Positions 45,018-52,934 of a stretch of DNA of 64,000 bases are shown piece by piece. This DNA is from Chloroflexota bacterium (GTDB taxonomy: Bacteria; Chloroflexota; UBA11872). Where the stretch lies: contig JAPOYR010000013.1 in the NCBI GenBank assembly GCA_026706485.1, positions 280,132-344,131 on the forward strand. The letters run 5' to 3'. Under the pieces are notes generated by a model. The model saw nothing but the letters and a program-made list of their open reading frames with translations, made no database searches and was not told the DNA's origin. Position 1 is the first letter of the stretch; the number at the start of each line of letters is the position of its first letter. A program made the translations under genes and the position numbers.

Positions 45018-45321
45018 CAGTGCGTCCCACTCGGCCTGCGGCGGATTCGAGCCAATGCAACGTAAGGATGGACCGGCATCGCGTCAACCGTCGGTCCTGC
45101 TTCAGCTACGGGGATTGGCACTCGAATTCGGCGCCAGTCCGAACGCCGTTGCACTGGGAATCGAGGTCCGCCGGGAACGCAGGTTCCGCGCTCGATCCAA
45201 GGACGCGTCATCCCGTTTCAAAATCCGCACGGCTTGCTCAAACTGAGAAGAATGCGACCGCAGGCCGCGTGCGCGAGAGGATGACGCCATGCCCTCGATG
45301 ACCTGTGCCCGCCGGGCGGGA
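45018..45321. other. 304-nt intergenic region ending in a 22-nt direct repeat
   Basis: No gene is apparent. The repeat copy at 45282-45303 is identical to 46114-46135, where it covers the first codons of the TPP-enzyme gene. The rest has no clear palindromes. Confidence 0.6.
45282..45303. repeat. 22-nt direct repeat, left copy, flanking the BrnT/BrnA module
   Basis: TGACGCCATGCCCTCGATGA followed by CC. The identical sequence at 46114-46135 includes the start codon of the thiamine-diphosphate enzyme gene. The two copies frame 810 nt that contain brnA and brnT. Confidence 0.8.
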
Positions 45322-45612
45322 TTACCGTGCCGAACTGGCCGTCCGCTGAACATGCTCGCGGAGCGCCCCATTGATGTCAGTTTGGTACCCGCGACCGCCG
45401 CGAGCATGAGCCTTGAACCACGCGATGATGTCCGCGTCGAGCCTCAGCGTGATCTGCTGCTTCACCGGCCGGTAGAAGACTCCGCGCCTGGCGTCGGACC
45501 AGTCGAGAATCTCCGGGGCATCGGTGGTGTCGATCTGGTCATCGGACTGTGTCTCCAACGACCGAATCTGCTCCTGAACGCCAGGCGGCAGCTCAGACAT
45601 GTCCTTCTTCAT
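45322..45612 (-). CDS. brnA: BrnA-family antitoxin
   Basis: A 96-aa protein of the BrnA antitoxin family. The N-terminal half is acidic (LETQSDDQIDTTDAPEILDW) and contacts the toxin in known pairs; the C-terminal half has VKQQITLRLDADIIAWFKAH and GRGYQTDINGALREHV, a ribbon-helix-helix DNA-binding domain. It neutralises BrnT and represses the operon. ATG 45612 follows GGGAGG closely; its first codons overlap the end of brnT by 20 nt, giving coupled translation in the usual toxin-first order. Confidence 0.88.
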   Translation of the reverse strand: MKKDMSELPPGVQEQIRSLETQSDDQIDTTDAPEILDWSDARRGVFYRPVKQQITLRLDADIIAWFKAHARGGRGYQTDINGALREHVQRTASSAR

Positions 45613-45883
45613 ATGCCTCCCTTTCACGTCTCGTGGTCTTGCGCGCGGAGCTGATGCGCCCGCTCAGTTCGCCGGTCTCGGCATCGACTCCGGGCCAGGT
45701 GTGGACCACCATCACGACTTGCGTCCCAACAAAGCCCATGGTTCGCCACCGTTGCTCACCTGGAAAAGGGTCTTCCCGCGTTGCGGACATGGGATCGTCA
45801 AACACGAAAACGGCGGCCTCGAAACCGAGCCCGTGCGCTCGCAGATTCGCCCTGTCCTTGGACGGATCCCATGTCCAGCGCAA
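45593..45883 (-). CDS. brnT: BrnT-family ribonuclease toxin
   Basis: A 96-aa protein of the BrnT family (RelE-like fold). Signature RWTWDPSKDRANLRAHGLGFEAAVFVFDDP opens it, then DPFPGEQRWRTMGFVG and VVMVVHTW, and the end ISSARKTTRREREAYEEG with the conserved Arg-Ile-Ile/Ser-Ala-Arg region. Family toxins cleave mRNA and stop translation reversibly. The start is TTG 45883 with AGGGG 9 nt upstream. A promoter with an overlapping palindrome is directly upstream. The pair lies between the copies of a 22-nt direct repeat. Confidence 0.88.
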   Translation of the reverse strand: MRWTWDPSKDRANLRAHGLGFEAAVFVFDDPMSATREDPFPGEQRWRTMGFVGTQVVMVVHTWPGVDAETGELSGRISSARKTTRREREAYEEGHV

Positions 45884-45903
45884 GCGCAGTAGCCCCTAGC
45901 CAC

Positions 45904-45941
45904 ACTACAGGATTGTAGTTACCAGCGCGTCGTGACGCCAA
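45904..45941 (-). promoter_or_regulatory. Likely brnTA promoter and operator
   Basis: On the minus strand TTGGCG (45936-45941) is followed after 18 nt by TACAAT (45912-45917), a good -10. The perfect inverted repeat ACTACA-GGAT-TGTAGT (plus strand 45904-45919) overlaps the -10 and is a natural binding site for the ribbon-helix-helix domain of BrnA, implying autorepression. Confidence 0.55.
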
Positions 45942-46113
45942 CTCCTGGCAGCCGATCGCGAGCGTCGCTACTCAGGTAGCCGCACTCAAGCACTTGGCTC
46001 CTCCAAGGGTCAGGCGACGGTAAGTCTGCCGACGCGGCGGCGGCGTGCAGGGCGTAGTCACCAGCCTTGACGCGCTCATGTGGTTCCATTGCTCATGCGC
46101 CCACGTGCAATGG

Positions 46114-46135
46114 TGACGCCATGCCCTCGATGACC
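46114..46135. repeat. 22-nt direct repeat, right copy, covering the TPP-enzyme start
   Basis: Identical to 45282-45303. The ATG at 46121 inside it is the start codon of the downstream gene. Sequences outside the 22 nt differ, so this is not part of a longer duplication. Confidence 0.8.
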
Positions 46136-47803
46136 GGGTCCCGCTTCATCGCCGAGACGCTGCACGGCTACGGCGTAACCGCCGTCTACTTCGTCCCCGG
46201 CATCCTGCAGCAGAGCCTGGTGGACATGGAGCCGCTGGGCATCCGGCGGGTCATGTGCCACACGGAAAAGGCCGCCGCCTACATGGCCGACGGCTACGCC
46301 CGCGCCGCACGCCGGCCGGGGGTGGCGTTTGCCCAATCCGTCGGCGCCGCCAATCTCGCGGCGGGGCTCCAGGATGCCTATCTGGCCCGCTCGCCCGTGA
46401 TCGCCCTCACCGGACGCTGGACGCCGGAATATCGCTACCGGCACGCCTACCAGGAGATCGACCACTGGCCACTCTTCCAGCCCGTCACCAAGTTCAGCGC
46501 CTTGGTGGACGGCGCCGCGCAGCTGCCGCTGCTGCTGCGCCAGGCCTTCCGCGAGGCCGTCTCCGGCTCGCCGGCCCCCGCCCATCTGGACCTTCTCGGC
46601 ATCGCCGCCGAGCTGGTGGAAGAAGACGAACTCGACGCGGAGGTGATCGTCGATTCGTCGTTCCGAAGCTACCCCGCCTTCCGCCCCGCGCCCGACGACG
46701 CACAGATCCACGCCGCGGCGGAGTTGCTCGAGCAGGCCCAGCGCCCGGTCATGCTGGCCGGCGGCGGCGTCACCGCCTCGCACGCCGGTCCCGAGGTCAC
46801 CGCTCTGGCCAAGAAGCTCGCCATACCGGTCGTCACCTCGCTCAACGGCAAGGGCTCAATCCCTGAGGACCATCCGCAGTCCGTTGGCGTGCTCGGCACT
46901 TACTCGCGCGCGTGCGCCAACCAGGTCGCGTACGAGGCCGACCTGGTGCTGATCGTGGGCAGTCAGACCGGCGGGCAGGCCACCCACTTCTGGCGCGTCC
47001 CCAGGCCCGGCGTCCCCACGATCCAGATCAACGTCGACCCAACCGAGCTTGGCCGCAACTACCCCAGCCAGGTCGACATCCTGGCCGACGCCAGGCTGGC
47101 GCTGCAACGGCTTATCGAGGTCTCCGAGCCCGTGCCCGAGGAGACCGGGTGGACGAGGCGCGCTCAACAGCTCGTGGCCGAGTGGCGCGCCGAGCTGCAA
47201 CCCCATCGCGACTCCGATGCCTCACCGATCCGGCCCGAGCGCCTCTGCCGCGAGGTCCAGGACTTCCTCCCCGACGACGCCGTGCTCGTTTCCGACACGG
47301 GCCACGCCGGTATCTGGACCGGCACCATGATCGACATCACCCACCGCACCCAGAGCTACCTGCGCTGCGCCGGATCGCTCGGCTGGGCCCTCCCCGCCGC
47401 CATGGGCGCCAAGTGCGCCGTGCCCGACCGCCCCGTCGTCTGCTTCACCGGCGACGGCGGCGTCTGGTACCATCTCGCCGAGCTAGAGACCGCCGTCCGC
47501 TGCCAAATCAACACCGTCACCGTCATCAACAACAACCGCTCCCTCAACCAGGGCAAAGCCGCCATCGACGACCTCTACGCCAACCGCGACGGCAACCCCG
47601 ACGAGCTATGGGTCTTCGAAGACGTCGACTTCACCAAGATCGCCAAAGCCATGGGCTGCCTCGCCATCCGCGTCACTCGCGCCGGCGACCTTCCTGACGC
47701 CCTCGCCACCGCCCTAGCCGCCAACCGCCCCGCCGTAGTCGACGTAGCCACCAACATCAACGCCACCGCCCCGCTGCCGTTCGTCCCGGATCAGCAGGGC
47801 TAA
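46121..47803 (+). CDS. Thiamine-diphosphate enzyme, acetolactate synthase large subunit-like
   Basis: A 560-aa ThDP enzyme of the acetolactate synthase/benzoylformate decarboxylase class. Three domains are seen: the N-terminal pyrimidine domain with catalytic Glu49 in HTEKAAAYMADGYAR, the central domain (RPVMLAGGGVTASHAGPEV), and the C-terminal diphosphate domain with GDGGVWYHLAELETA ending in VINNN (the GDG...NN motif). Absence of a nearby small subunit and the unusual substrate loop make a biosynthetic acetolactate synthase doubtful; a decarboxylase or carboligase of another oxoacid is possible. Start ATG 46121 (MPSMTGSRF); a second ATG is three codons on. The start codon lies in the 22-nt repeat. 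Confidence 0.85.
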   Translation: MPSMTGSRFIAETLHGYGVTAVYFVPGILQQSLVDMEPLGIRRVMCHTEKAAAYMADGYARAARRPGVAFAQSVGAANLAAGLQDAYLARSPVIALTGRWTPEYRYRHAYQEIDHWPLFQPVTKFSALVDGAAQLPLLLRQAFREAVSGSPAPAHLDLLGIAAELVEEDELDAEVIVDSSFRSYPAFRPAPDDAQIHAAAELLEQAQRPVMLAGGGVTASHAGPEVTALAKKLAIPVVTSLNGKGSIPEDHPQSVGVLGTYSRACANQVAYEADLVLIVGSQTGGQATHFWRVPRPGVPTIQINVDPTELGRNYPSQVDILADARLALQRLIEVSEPVPEETGWTRRAQQLVAEWRAELQPHRDSDASPIRPERLCREVQDFLPDDAVLVSDTGHAGIWTGTMIDITHRTQSYLRCAGSLGWALPAAMGAKCAVPDRPVVCFTGDGGVWYHLAELETAVRCQINTVTVINNNRSLNQGKAAIDDLYANRDGNPDELWVFEDVDFTKIAKAMGCLAIRVTRAGDLPDALATALAANRPAVVDVATNINATAPLPFVPDQQG

Positions 47804-47973
47804 GTACCCGGATCGGGGCGCCGCGTTGCGAGTACCGACGTCCGCGCTCGGCTGTATGCTTCAGACTCTCTCCGCGCACAGCCGCGGACCGCAGATTCAT
47901 ACCTCACAACGGAGATCGTGCCGCCGTGCAGATTCTGTAGACCGCACTGGGAGTGTGTGACGCATGAAAGTTC

Positions 47974-49053
47974 ATGCCGATGGCCAATAGCAGGAGTTTG
48001 CTAAGTCTGATCGCCCAGAATGATGCAAGAGGCCTAGAAGACGCGGCCACGGATGCTCTGCGTTTCGTCTTGTCTCGTTCGGATTCTGCGCGGCTGGCAC
48101 TGTCGGAGTTCCTGGCGGATAGTCGAGGGCCGTTGCCGATCGAGAAGGTCCAAACCTGGGCGGGGACTACCCATGGGGCGGTGCCCGATCTGGCCTGTTA
48201 CGACGGTAATGACAACCTCGTGGCATTCATCGAGTCCAAATTCTGGGCGCAACTCACTCACCACCAACCCGTCACCTACTGGCGAGAGCTTCCGAATTGT
48301 CGGCGGGCCGTGCTTCTGTTTCTGGCGCCGAACTCTCGAATCAAAGAATCTGGGCTCTGGGACGAACTGGTGAGTCGGTTGCAAGACGCAGGCCACGACT
48401 TGGGCCCTGCCAGCGCGGACGCGGGCCTGACAACCGCATCAACGAAAGCTGGTCAGCACCGCCTGATGCTGACGAGCTGGGAATCGCTGTTAGAGAGGAT
48501 CGCTGACAAGGCCAGAGAGAACAGAGACTGGCAGGCATGCTTCGAAATCGCCGAGTTGCAGGGTCTTGCTGCCGATGCTGTCGAGAGCGACAACCCTCAA
48601 CACGACGACAATCTGAAGCCGTTGATCGCGGACGTCGTGAAGCGTCTAGAGCGCTCGGGTTGGGCCAACACAGATGGACTAGGTTGGGCATCGGGGTACA
48701 TTCCCCACGGAACGGACAAATATGTTTACGACGGAAGGAATCTTCGTCTCGGAGGCGCATTCGCTTGGATCGGAATCGACGATACCGCCGCTAAGCGCAT
48801 GGACAGACCATTATGGTTGTCCTTCTGGGACTGGGACGACGGCTCGGCCAGTGTGGGTTTAGAGGCGGTACGCCGCATTTTGGGCAAATTAACCGAACCA
48901 GGCTTGGAATGGCGCAGCAAGGAAGCCTGCCTACCAATTGACTTGCCGTCCGGCGCTGACCGCGAGGCGACCCTCGCCGCCATCGTTTCGGAGCTAAAAC
49001 GCATCGCCAACCTCATTGACCCCAATGGTCCGACCTATCGGGATTCGGACTGA
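47974..49053 (+). CDS. PD-(D/E)XK nuclease-like protein
   Basis: A 359-aa protein. HGAVPDLACYDGNDNLVAFI followed by ESKFWAQLTHHQPVTYWREL has the PD-(D/E)XK arrangement: Asp72, then Glu87-x-Lys89, with Gln98 and an upstream Glu22 in LEDAATDALRFVL. This core is typical of restriction-type and related nucleases. The C-terminal ~170 residues (VVKRLERSGWANTDGLGWASG to IVSELKRIANLID) form a second domain of unknown role. DNA here is visibly lower in GC than the flanks and codon choice is looser, suggesting transfer. No strong ribosome-binding site is seen; ATG 47974 or 47980 could start it. A nuclease-like gene follows by 73 nt. Function as defence is inference. Confidence 0.7.
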   Translation: MPMANSRSLLSLIAQNDARGLEDAATDALRFVLSRSDSARLALSEFLADSRGPLPIEKVQTWAGTTHGAVPDLACYDGNDNLVAFIESKFWAQLTHHQPVTYWRELPNCRRAVLLFLAPNSRIKESGLWDELVSRLQDAGHDLGPASADAGLTTASTKAGQHRLMLTSWESLLERIADKARENRDWQACFEIAELQGLAADAVESDNPQHDDNLKPLIADVVKRLERSGWANTDGLGWASGYIPHGTDKYVYDGRNLRLGGAFAWIGIDDTAAKRMDRPLWLSFWDWDDGSASVGLEAVRRILGKLTEPGLEWRSKEACLPIDLPSGADREATLAAIVSELKRIANLIDPNGPTYRDSD

Positions 49054-49126
49054 TCCAGGCCGTAAACCACAGTCGGCCTGACCTCAAATGCAATGCCGCC
49101 ATGGGCAAGGCGGATTGGGAGGCGCG

Positions 49127-49975
49127 TTGATTCGAGTAGTGAGTTGGAACATCGAAACCCTCGACGAGCCATGGCGAGAACTGGTCGCGATGGACGCCGA
49201 TGTGGCCCTGTTGCAGGAAGCGCGCGCCGTTCCAGACGACATTCGCGAAAGGGTGGAAATCAGCCCCCACATGCCGTGGCTGAGCTACGACCCAACGTCC
49301 GGATATCCCCACTATGACCGTTGGCCCATGGTCGTGAGACTGTCAGATCGGGTGAAAGTCGAGTGGTTTCGACAGATCGGACCGACAGGGGTATCTCCGG
49401 AACACCCCGGGAATGTGGCCGTGAGCGGCATTGGAACGATAGATGTGGCCAGGGTGATCCCTGCGACCGGCCAGGATCCATTTATCGCGGCTTCGATGTA
49501 CGCCCGGTGGTTCACTCCTCATCCGATCACGGAGGCCGACTGGATTCACTCTGACGCCTCGGCTCACCGAATCATTTCCGACCTTTCCGCATTCATCGGC
49601 AACTACGAATGCCCAGCCGAACATCGGATACTGGCAGCTGGGGACTTAAATCTGTCGTTTCAGAGTTCCGACAGCTTTGACCTTCGGGCGCAGACCGTAA
49701 TTGACCGATTCCAAGCCCTCGGGTTGGACTACTTGGGACCCCAGTACCCTGCCGGTCGCCGCGCTGACCCAGTTCCCAAGCACTTGACCGACGAGTCCTT
49801 GGATGTACCTACCTACTACCACAAGCCGTCGAGCAATCCTGCCGGAGCCTCCGTTCAGCTTGATCATGTATTTGCCTCTCGAGGATTTCACAAGGAGATT
49901 CAAGCGAAGGCGCTGAACGAGGTGGCGGATTGGGGTCCCAGCGACCACTGTCGTATCGCGATAGAAGTTGGATAG
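49127..49975 (+). CDS. Endonuclease/exonuclease/phosphatase (EEP) family protein
   Basis: A 282-aa EEP-fold protein. Visible metal and catalytic residues: Asn8 (VVSWNIETLD), Glu31 (LLQEAR), the GDLN motif (Asp173, Asn175), Asp246-His247 (QLDHVFAS) and the final Asp273-His274 (GPSDHCRI). This is the full set for Mg2+-dependent phosphodiesterases such as DNase I or exonuclease III relatives. The start is probably TTG 49127, with GGGAGG 4 nt before it; the frame opens earlier at 49088. Composition is lower in GC like the gene before it, with which it probably forms an operon. Substrate could be DNA, RNA or a nucleotide; unknown. Confidence 0.78.
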   Translation: MIRVVSWNIETLDEPWRELVAMDADVALLQEARAVPDDIRERVEISPHMPWLSYDPTSGYPHYDRWPMVVRLSDRVKVEWFRQIGPTGVSPEHPGNVAVSGIGTIDVARVIPATGQDPFIAASMYARWFTPHPITEADWIHSDASAHRIISDLSAFIGNYECPAEHRILAAGDLNLSFQSSDSFDLRAQTVIDRFQALGLDYLGPQYPAGRRADPVPKHLTDESLDVPTYYHKPSSNPAGASVQLDHVFASRGFHKEIQAKALNEVADWGPSDHCRIAIEVG

Positions 49976-50121
49976 GGCCGCACGAACCGTCGCCAGTCGG
50001 GTCGAGGCCGGATGAAGGCCGTTGATCACTTCGCATGAGACGCACCGTCTGGGCACGGCCTGCGCGCTCGGTCCGAGGGCCGTCTAACAGGTTTGGCGCG
50101 CGCGTCACCTCTGGTCAGCGG

Positions 50122-50194
50122 CACCCCCGGCGGGATTCGAACCCACGACCGTCGGCTTAGAAGGCCGCTGCTCTGTCCACTGAGCTACGGGGGC
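50122..50194 (-). tRNA. tRNA-Arg (anticodon TCT)
   Basis: On the minus strand: acceptor GCCCCCG/CGGGGGT (first pair G-U), D-arm GCTC-AGTGGACA-GAGC, anticodon stem GCGGC/GCCGA (one mismatch at the top) with loop CTTCTAA and anticodon TCT, and T-arm GTGGG-TTCGAAT-CCCGC (G-C pairs with one G-G-type weak position). CCA is not encoded. It lies 147 nt after the EEP gene, its 3' end facing the lower-GC patch. Confidence 0.92.
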
Positions 50195-50725
50195 GTATAG
50201 AGTCGCCGTCAGCCTGCCCAGAGTCTCCCACAGCCACGCGCGCCCGCAGCCAAGCTGCGCGGTAGTAGCCCACGTTGAGTCCGTCATTCCCGCGAAGGCG
50301 GGAATCCACCCTTCATTGAATCTGGGGGCAAGCGTGATTACTCCAACCACCCTTCCTCCGATCGGATTCTGCGAAAGTCTCCGAAGGCGAGAATCCGCCC
50401 CGCCAGGGCAACCCACGAATCGAGGGCTCCCGCCGGTGCTGAGTCGCCACCCGGGGCTCAGATGTCAGAGTCGCCCGCCACCAGCGGCGCGGCCTCCGGC
50501 TCGACCGCAATCCCGCCTCTAAGGTCGGCCCAGCTAGACTTCGGCCGATGCCCAGAATTGCTGACCGCCCGAGCACCACCCCGACCGCGAGGGTGTTGCC
50601 AACCCGCCCGCGGCAACCGGCGTGGTCCGTCGAGAGAGTAGCGGTGCGAGTCCTCGGCCCACGGCCGCCATCCGCCGCGGGCGGGCGCCGCAATCGCCCG
50701 CCGTTCCTCGCCTAGACCGTCCCCC
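50195..50725. other. 531-nt intergenic region with one repeat copy
   Basis: The CATTCCCGC repeat copy fills 50279-50388. Open frames on the minus strand across 50313-50805 lack family similarity and look like by-products of high GC. I see no gene, and no clear promoter for 50726. Confidence 0.55.
50279..50388 (+). repeat. Intergenic repeat family copy
   Basis: TCCGTCATTCCCGCGAAGGC and GGGAATCCACCCTTCATTGA lead to AATCTGGGGGC; the right end is GATTCTGCGAAAGTCTCCG. It is nearly identical to 23541-23646 at both ends, while the middle differs. Confidence 0.75.
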
Positions 50726-51892
50726 GTGAGCGCAGGATCCACGACCAACGCAACGCTCGAGGCCACCGAGGCATGGTTTCGCCGGCAGGGGGTGCCCCAC
50801 CTCACCGAGGACTACAGCACCCGGCGCGACATCCTCACCCGCACCCTCCCGTTCCTGCTGGCCGTGCTGGCACTGGAGGTCCTGCTGAACATCAGCACGG
50901 CCTGGCCGTGGTGGGCAAATTTGCTCTCGGTCGTCGGTGCGATGGTCGCGCTCACGGCGGTCTGGATGGGCATCAACGCCCTGCGTCGTCGAAAGCTGCT
51001 GTCGATGCCGGAGCAGGTCGGCGCGGTGGAAGTGCTCGTGTTCCTGCTCGCCGCGCCGGCGCTCACCGGGCTCATCTGGGGTGCGTGGGCGGATGCGGCG
51101 CTCGTCCTCGGCATGAACGCCCTGCTGCTGTTGGCGGCCTATCTCACGGTCGGCTTCGCGCTGGTGCCCATCCTGCGTTGGGGCGTGCGGCGGCTCGTCC
51201 GCGACATGATCGATGTGTTGGGGCTTTTCGCGCGGGCCCTGCCGCTGCTGCTGCTGTTCTTGACATTCCTGTTCATCAACGCCGAGGTATGGCAGCTGGC
51301 AGGCACGATCGAGCCCGGAATCCTCGCTTCGTTGATGGGGCTCTTCGCGCTGGTGACGGCGGCCTTCCTGATCTCCCGGCTGCCGCTCGAGCTCAGCGAC
51401 CTTGCGACCTTCGAACGCCCCGACCGCGTGATGGAGCTTGTGCGGGGAACTCCCGCGGCCAACCTCGTCAACTCCGCCAAGTCACTGAAACTGGATGCGC
51501 CGCTCCGACGCGGGCAATGGGCCAACGTCGGTCTCGTCGTGCTAGTCGCGCTGTCGCTTCGGGTCCTGTTCGTCAGCATGCTTGTGGGAGTGTTCTTCTT
51601 CGTCTTCGGAGCCATCGCCATGGACTCGAGCACCATTGCGTCATGGACCCATAGCGAGCCCCGCAGCCTGCTGGACCTTGAGTGGCTGGGAAGGACGCTG
51701 ACCGTGGAACTGCTACAGGTAGCCATTTTCCTGGCCTCGTTCTCGGGCTTCTACTTCACCATCAGCGTCCTCACGAATCGCGAATACCGCGACGAGTTCT
51801 TCGAAGAGGTGGTGGGCGACGCCCGACGAGCCCTTGCCGTGCGCGCTGTTTACCTGGGCACGCTCGCGCAGCGCGAGGAGGATCGGAGCTGA
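50726..51892 (+). CDS. Uncharacterised integral membrane protein
   Basis: A 388-aa protein with about eight hydrophobic helices, beginning after a soluble N-terminal segment (ATEAWFRRQGVPHLTEDYST). Helices are evident in LPFLLAVLALEVLLNIS, LLSVVGAMVALTAVWMGINAL, VLVFLLAAPALTGLIWGAW, AALVLGMNALLLLAAYLTVG, FARALPLLLLFLTFLFINAEVWQ, GQWANVGLVVLVALSLRVLF and LQVAIFLASFSGFYFTISVL. The C-terminus is charged and cytoplasmic. The start is GTG 50726 without a clear ribosome-binding site. I recognise it only as a conserved membrane protein of unknown function. It stands alone and converges with korB. Confidence 0.72.
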   Translation: MSAGSTTNATLEATEAWFRRQGVPHLTEDYSTRRDILTRTLPFLLAVLALEVLLNISTAWPWWANLLSVVGAMVALTAVWMGINALRRRKLLSMPEQVGAVEVLVFLLAAPALTGLIWGAWADAALVLGMNALLLLAAYLTVGFALVPILRWGVRRLVRDMIDVLGLFARALPLLLLFLTFLFINAEVWQLAGTIEPGILASLMGLFALVTAAFLISRLPLELSDLATFERPDRVMELVRGTPAANLVNSAKSLKLDAPLRRGQWANVGLVVLVALSLRVLFVSMLVGVFFFVFGAIAMDSSTIASWTHSEPRSLLDLEWLGRTLTVELLQVAIFLASFSGFYFTISVLTNREYRDEFFEEVVGDARRALAVRAVYLGTLAQREEDRS

Positions 51893-51902
51893 CGTCCCGC
51901 CT

Positions 51903-51927
51903 CCGGTGAGCGGGTTTGCCCCACCGG
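51903..51927. terminator. Possible bidirectional hairpin between convergent genes
   Basis: CCGGTG and CACCGG pair around an inner GGG-TTTG-CCC stem, in the 58-nt gap between the stops of the membrane-protein gene and korB. There is no U-run on either side, so a Rho-independent role is uncertain. Confidence 0.35.
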
Positions 51928-51950
51928 CGCCCGGGCTTAGCGAGGCTCCC

Positions 51951-52892
51951 CTAGCGGAACCGGTCCTCCAGCGAGCTCACGTCCACGCCCGGACGAGCGC
52001 CGTCGATGAGCGACGTCGCCTCGAACTCCGGTCGACGGGAGGTCACGCCGTCCTCGAACGTCGGCAGGTCGATCTGGTAGAGCACGCCCATGGGAATGCG
52101 CTCGCCCCACTCGTACGACTTGGCCAGCGCCGCCTGCTGCTTGGCGACGATCTCGTCGATATTGCTCGGATCGTGCACCTTGCCGTCATAGCCCTCGTCG
52201 GCCAGCGCGTAGGTGCGCTGATGCCCGATGTCCCGGCCTCTGAAGAATTCGATCGTCAGCAAATCGTTGTAGACCGGGCAGGGCTGCAGAATGTCGATCA
52301 GCGCCGTCCCGCGATGCTCCATGGCCTGCACGATCAGGCCCACCAGCTCCCGCTGCGCCATGGCATATCCCCGCGCGATAAAGGTGTAGCCCGAGGAAAT
52401 CGCCAGCCCAATCGGATTCACCGCGTCGATGATGGCCGGCTCCGGCATGCTCTTGACCTGCATCCCGCGCTGCATCGTCGGTGAAGCCTGGCCTTTGGTT
52501 AGGCCATACACGCCGTTGTTGTGCACCAGGTAGGTGAAATCGACGTTGCGGCGGCCCGAGTTGACGAAATAGCCCGCGCCGATGCCATAGCCGTCGCCGT
52601 CGCCGCCGACCGCCAGCACCTCGAGATCGCTATTCGCCAGCTTCACGCCCGTCGCCACATTCAGCACGCGCCCGTGCAGCGTGTGCAGGCCATAGGTGCG
52701 CACGTAGTGCGGCAGCTTGCCTGAGCAGCCGATGCCCGACACCACCATCACATCGTGCGGCGCACGCCCGCGCTGGGCCAGCGCCTGCTTGACGGCGTTC
52801 AGAATGCCGAAGTCGCCGCAGCCCCCGCACCAGTCCGGGTGCGAGTCCGTGACGGCAAAATCCTTGACGGTCGGAAGCGTTGCTACGGCCAT
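51951..52892 (-). CDS. korB: 2-oxoacid:ferredoxin oxidoreductase beta subunit
   Basis: A 313-aa ThDP-binding subunit. The start region DSHPDWCGGCGDFGILNAVK carries the conserved CxxC; GIGCSGKLPHYV, then GGDGDGYGIGAGYFVNSGRR and VHNNGVYGLTKGQASPT form the ThDP/Mg2+ site (GDGD...NN). With the alpha subunit upstream it converts 2-oxoglutarate, or possibly another 2-oxoacid, and CoA to the acyl-CoA, CO2 and reduced ferredoxin. Proximity to sucCD favours 2-oxoglutarate. Among three in-frame ATGs I choose 52892, where GAAGG sits 6 nt upstream. It is the last gene of the long minus-strand run. Confidence 0.92.
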   Translation of the reverse strand: MAVATLPTVKDFAVTDSHPDWCGGCGDFGILNAVKQALAQRGRAPHDVMVVSGIGCSGKLPHYVRTYGLHTLHGRVLNVATGVKLANSDLEVLAVGGDGDGYGIGAGYFVNSGRRNVDFTYLVHNNGVYGLTKGQASPTMQRGMQVKSMPEPAIIDAVNPIGLAISSGYTFIARGYAMAQRELVGLIVQAMEHRGTALIDILQPCPVYNDLLTIEFFRGRDIGHQRTYALADEGYDGKVHDPSNIDEIVAKQQAALAKSYEWGERIPMGVLYQIDLPTFEDGVTSRRPEFEATSLIDGARPGVDVSSLEDRFR

Positions 52893-52934
52893 AGCCATCC
52901 TTCGGTGCGGGTGGGCAGTCGCCAATCGGTCACG

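Noticed and set aside
46121..47803. Calling the ThDP enzyme ilvB
   Set aside because: No ilvN or ilvC is adjacent and the family includes many decarboxylases with the same motifs.
47974..50194. Integrated phage or plasmid with att sites at tRNA-Arg
   Set aside because: No integrase, no phage genes, and no repeat of the tRNA 3' end was found on the far side of the low-GC patch.
50313..50805. Possible minus-strand genes of 88-126 codons
   Set aside because: Overlapping frames, no ribosome-binding site, composition like random high-GC sequence, and part of the span is a repeat copy.
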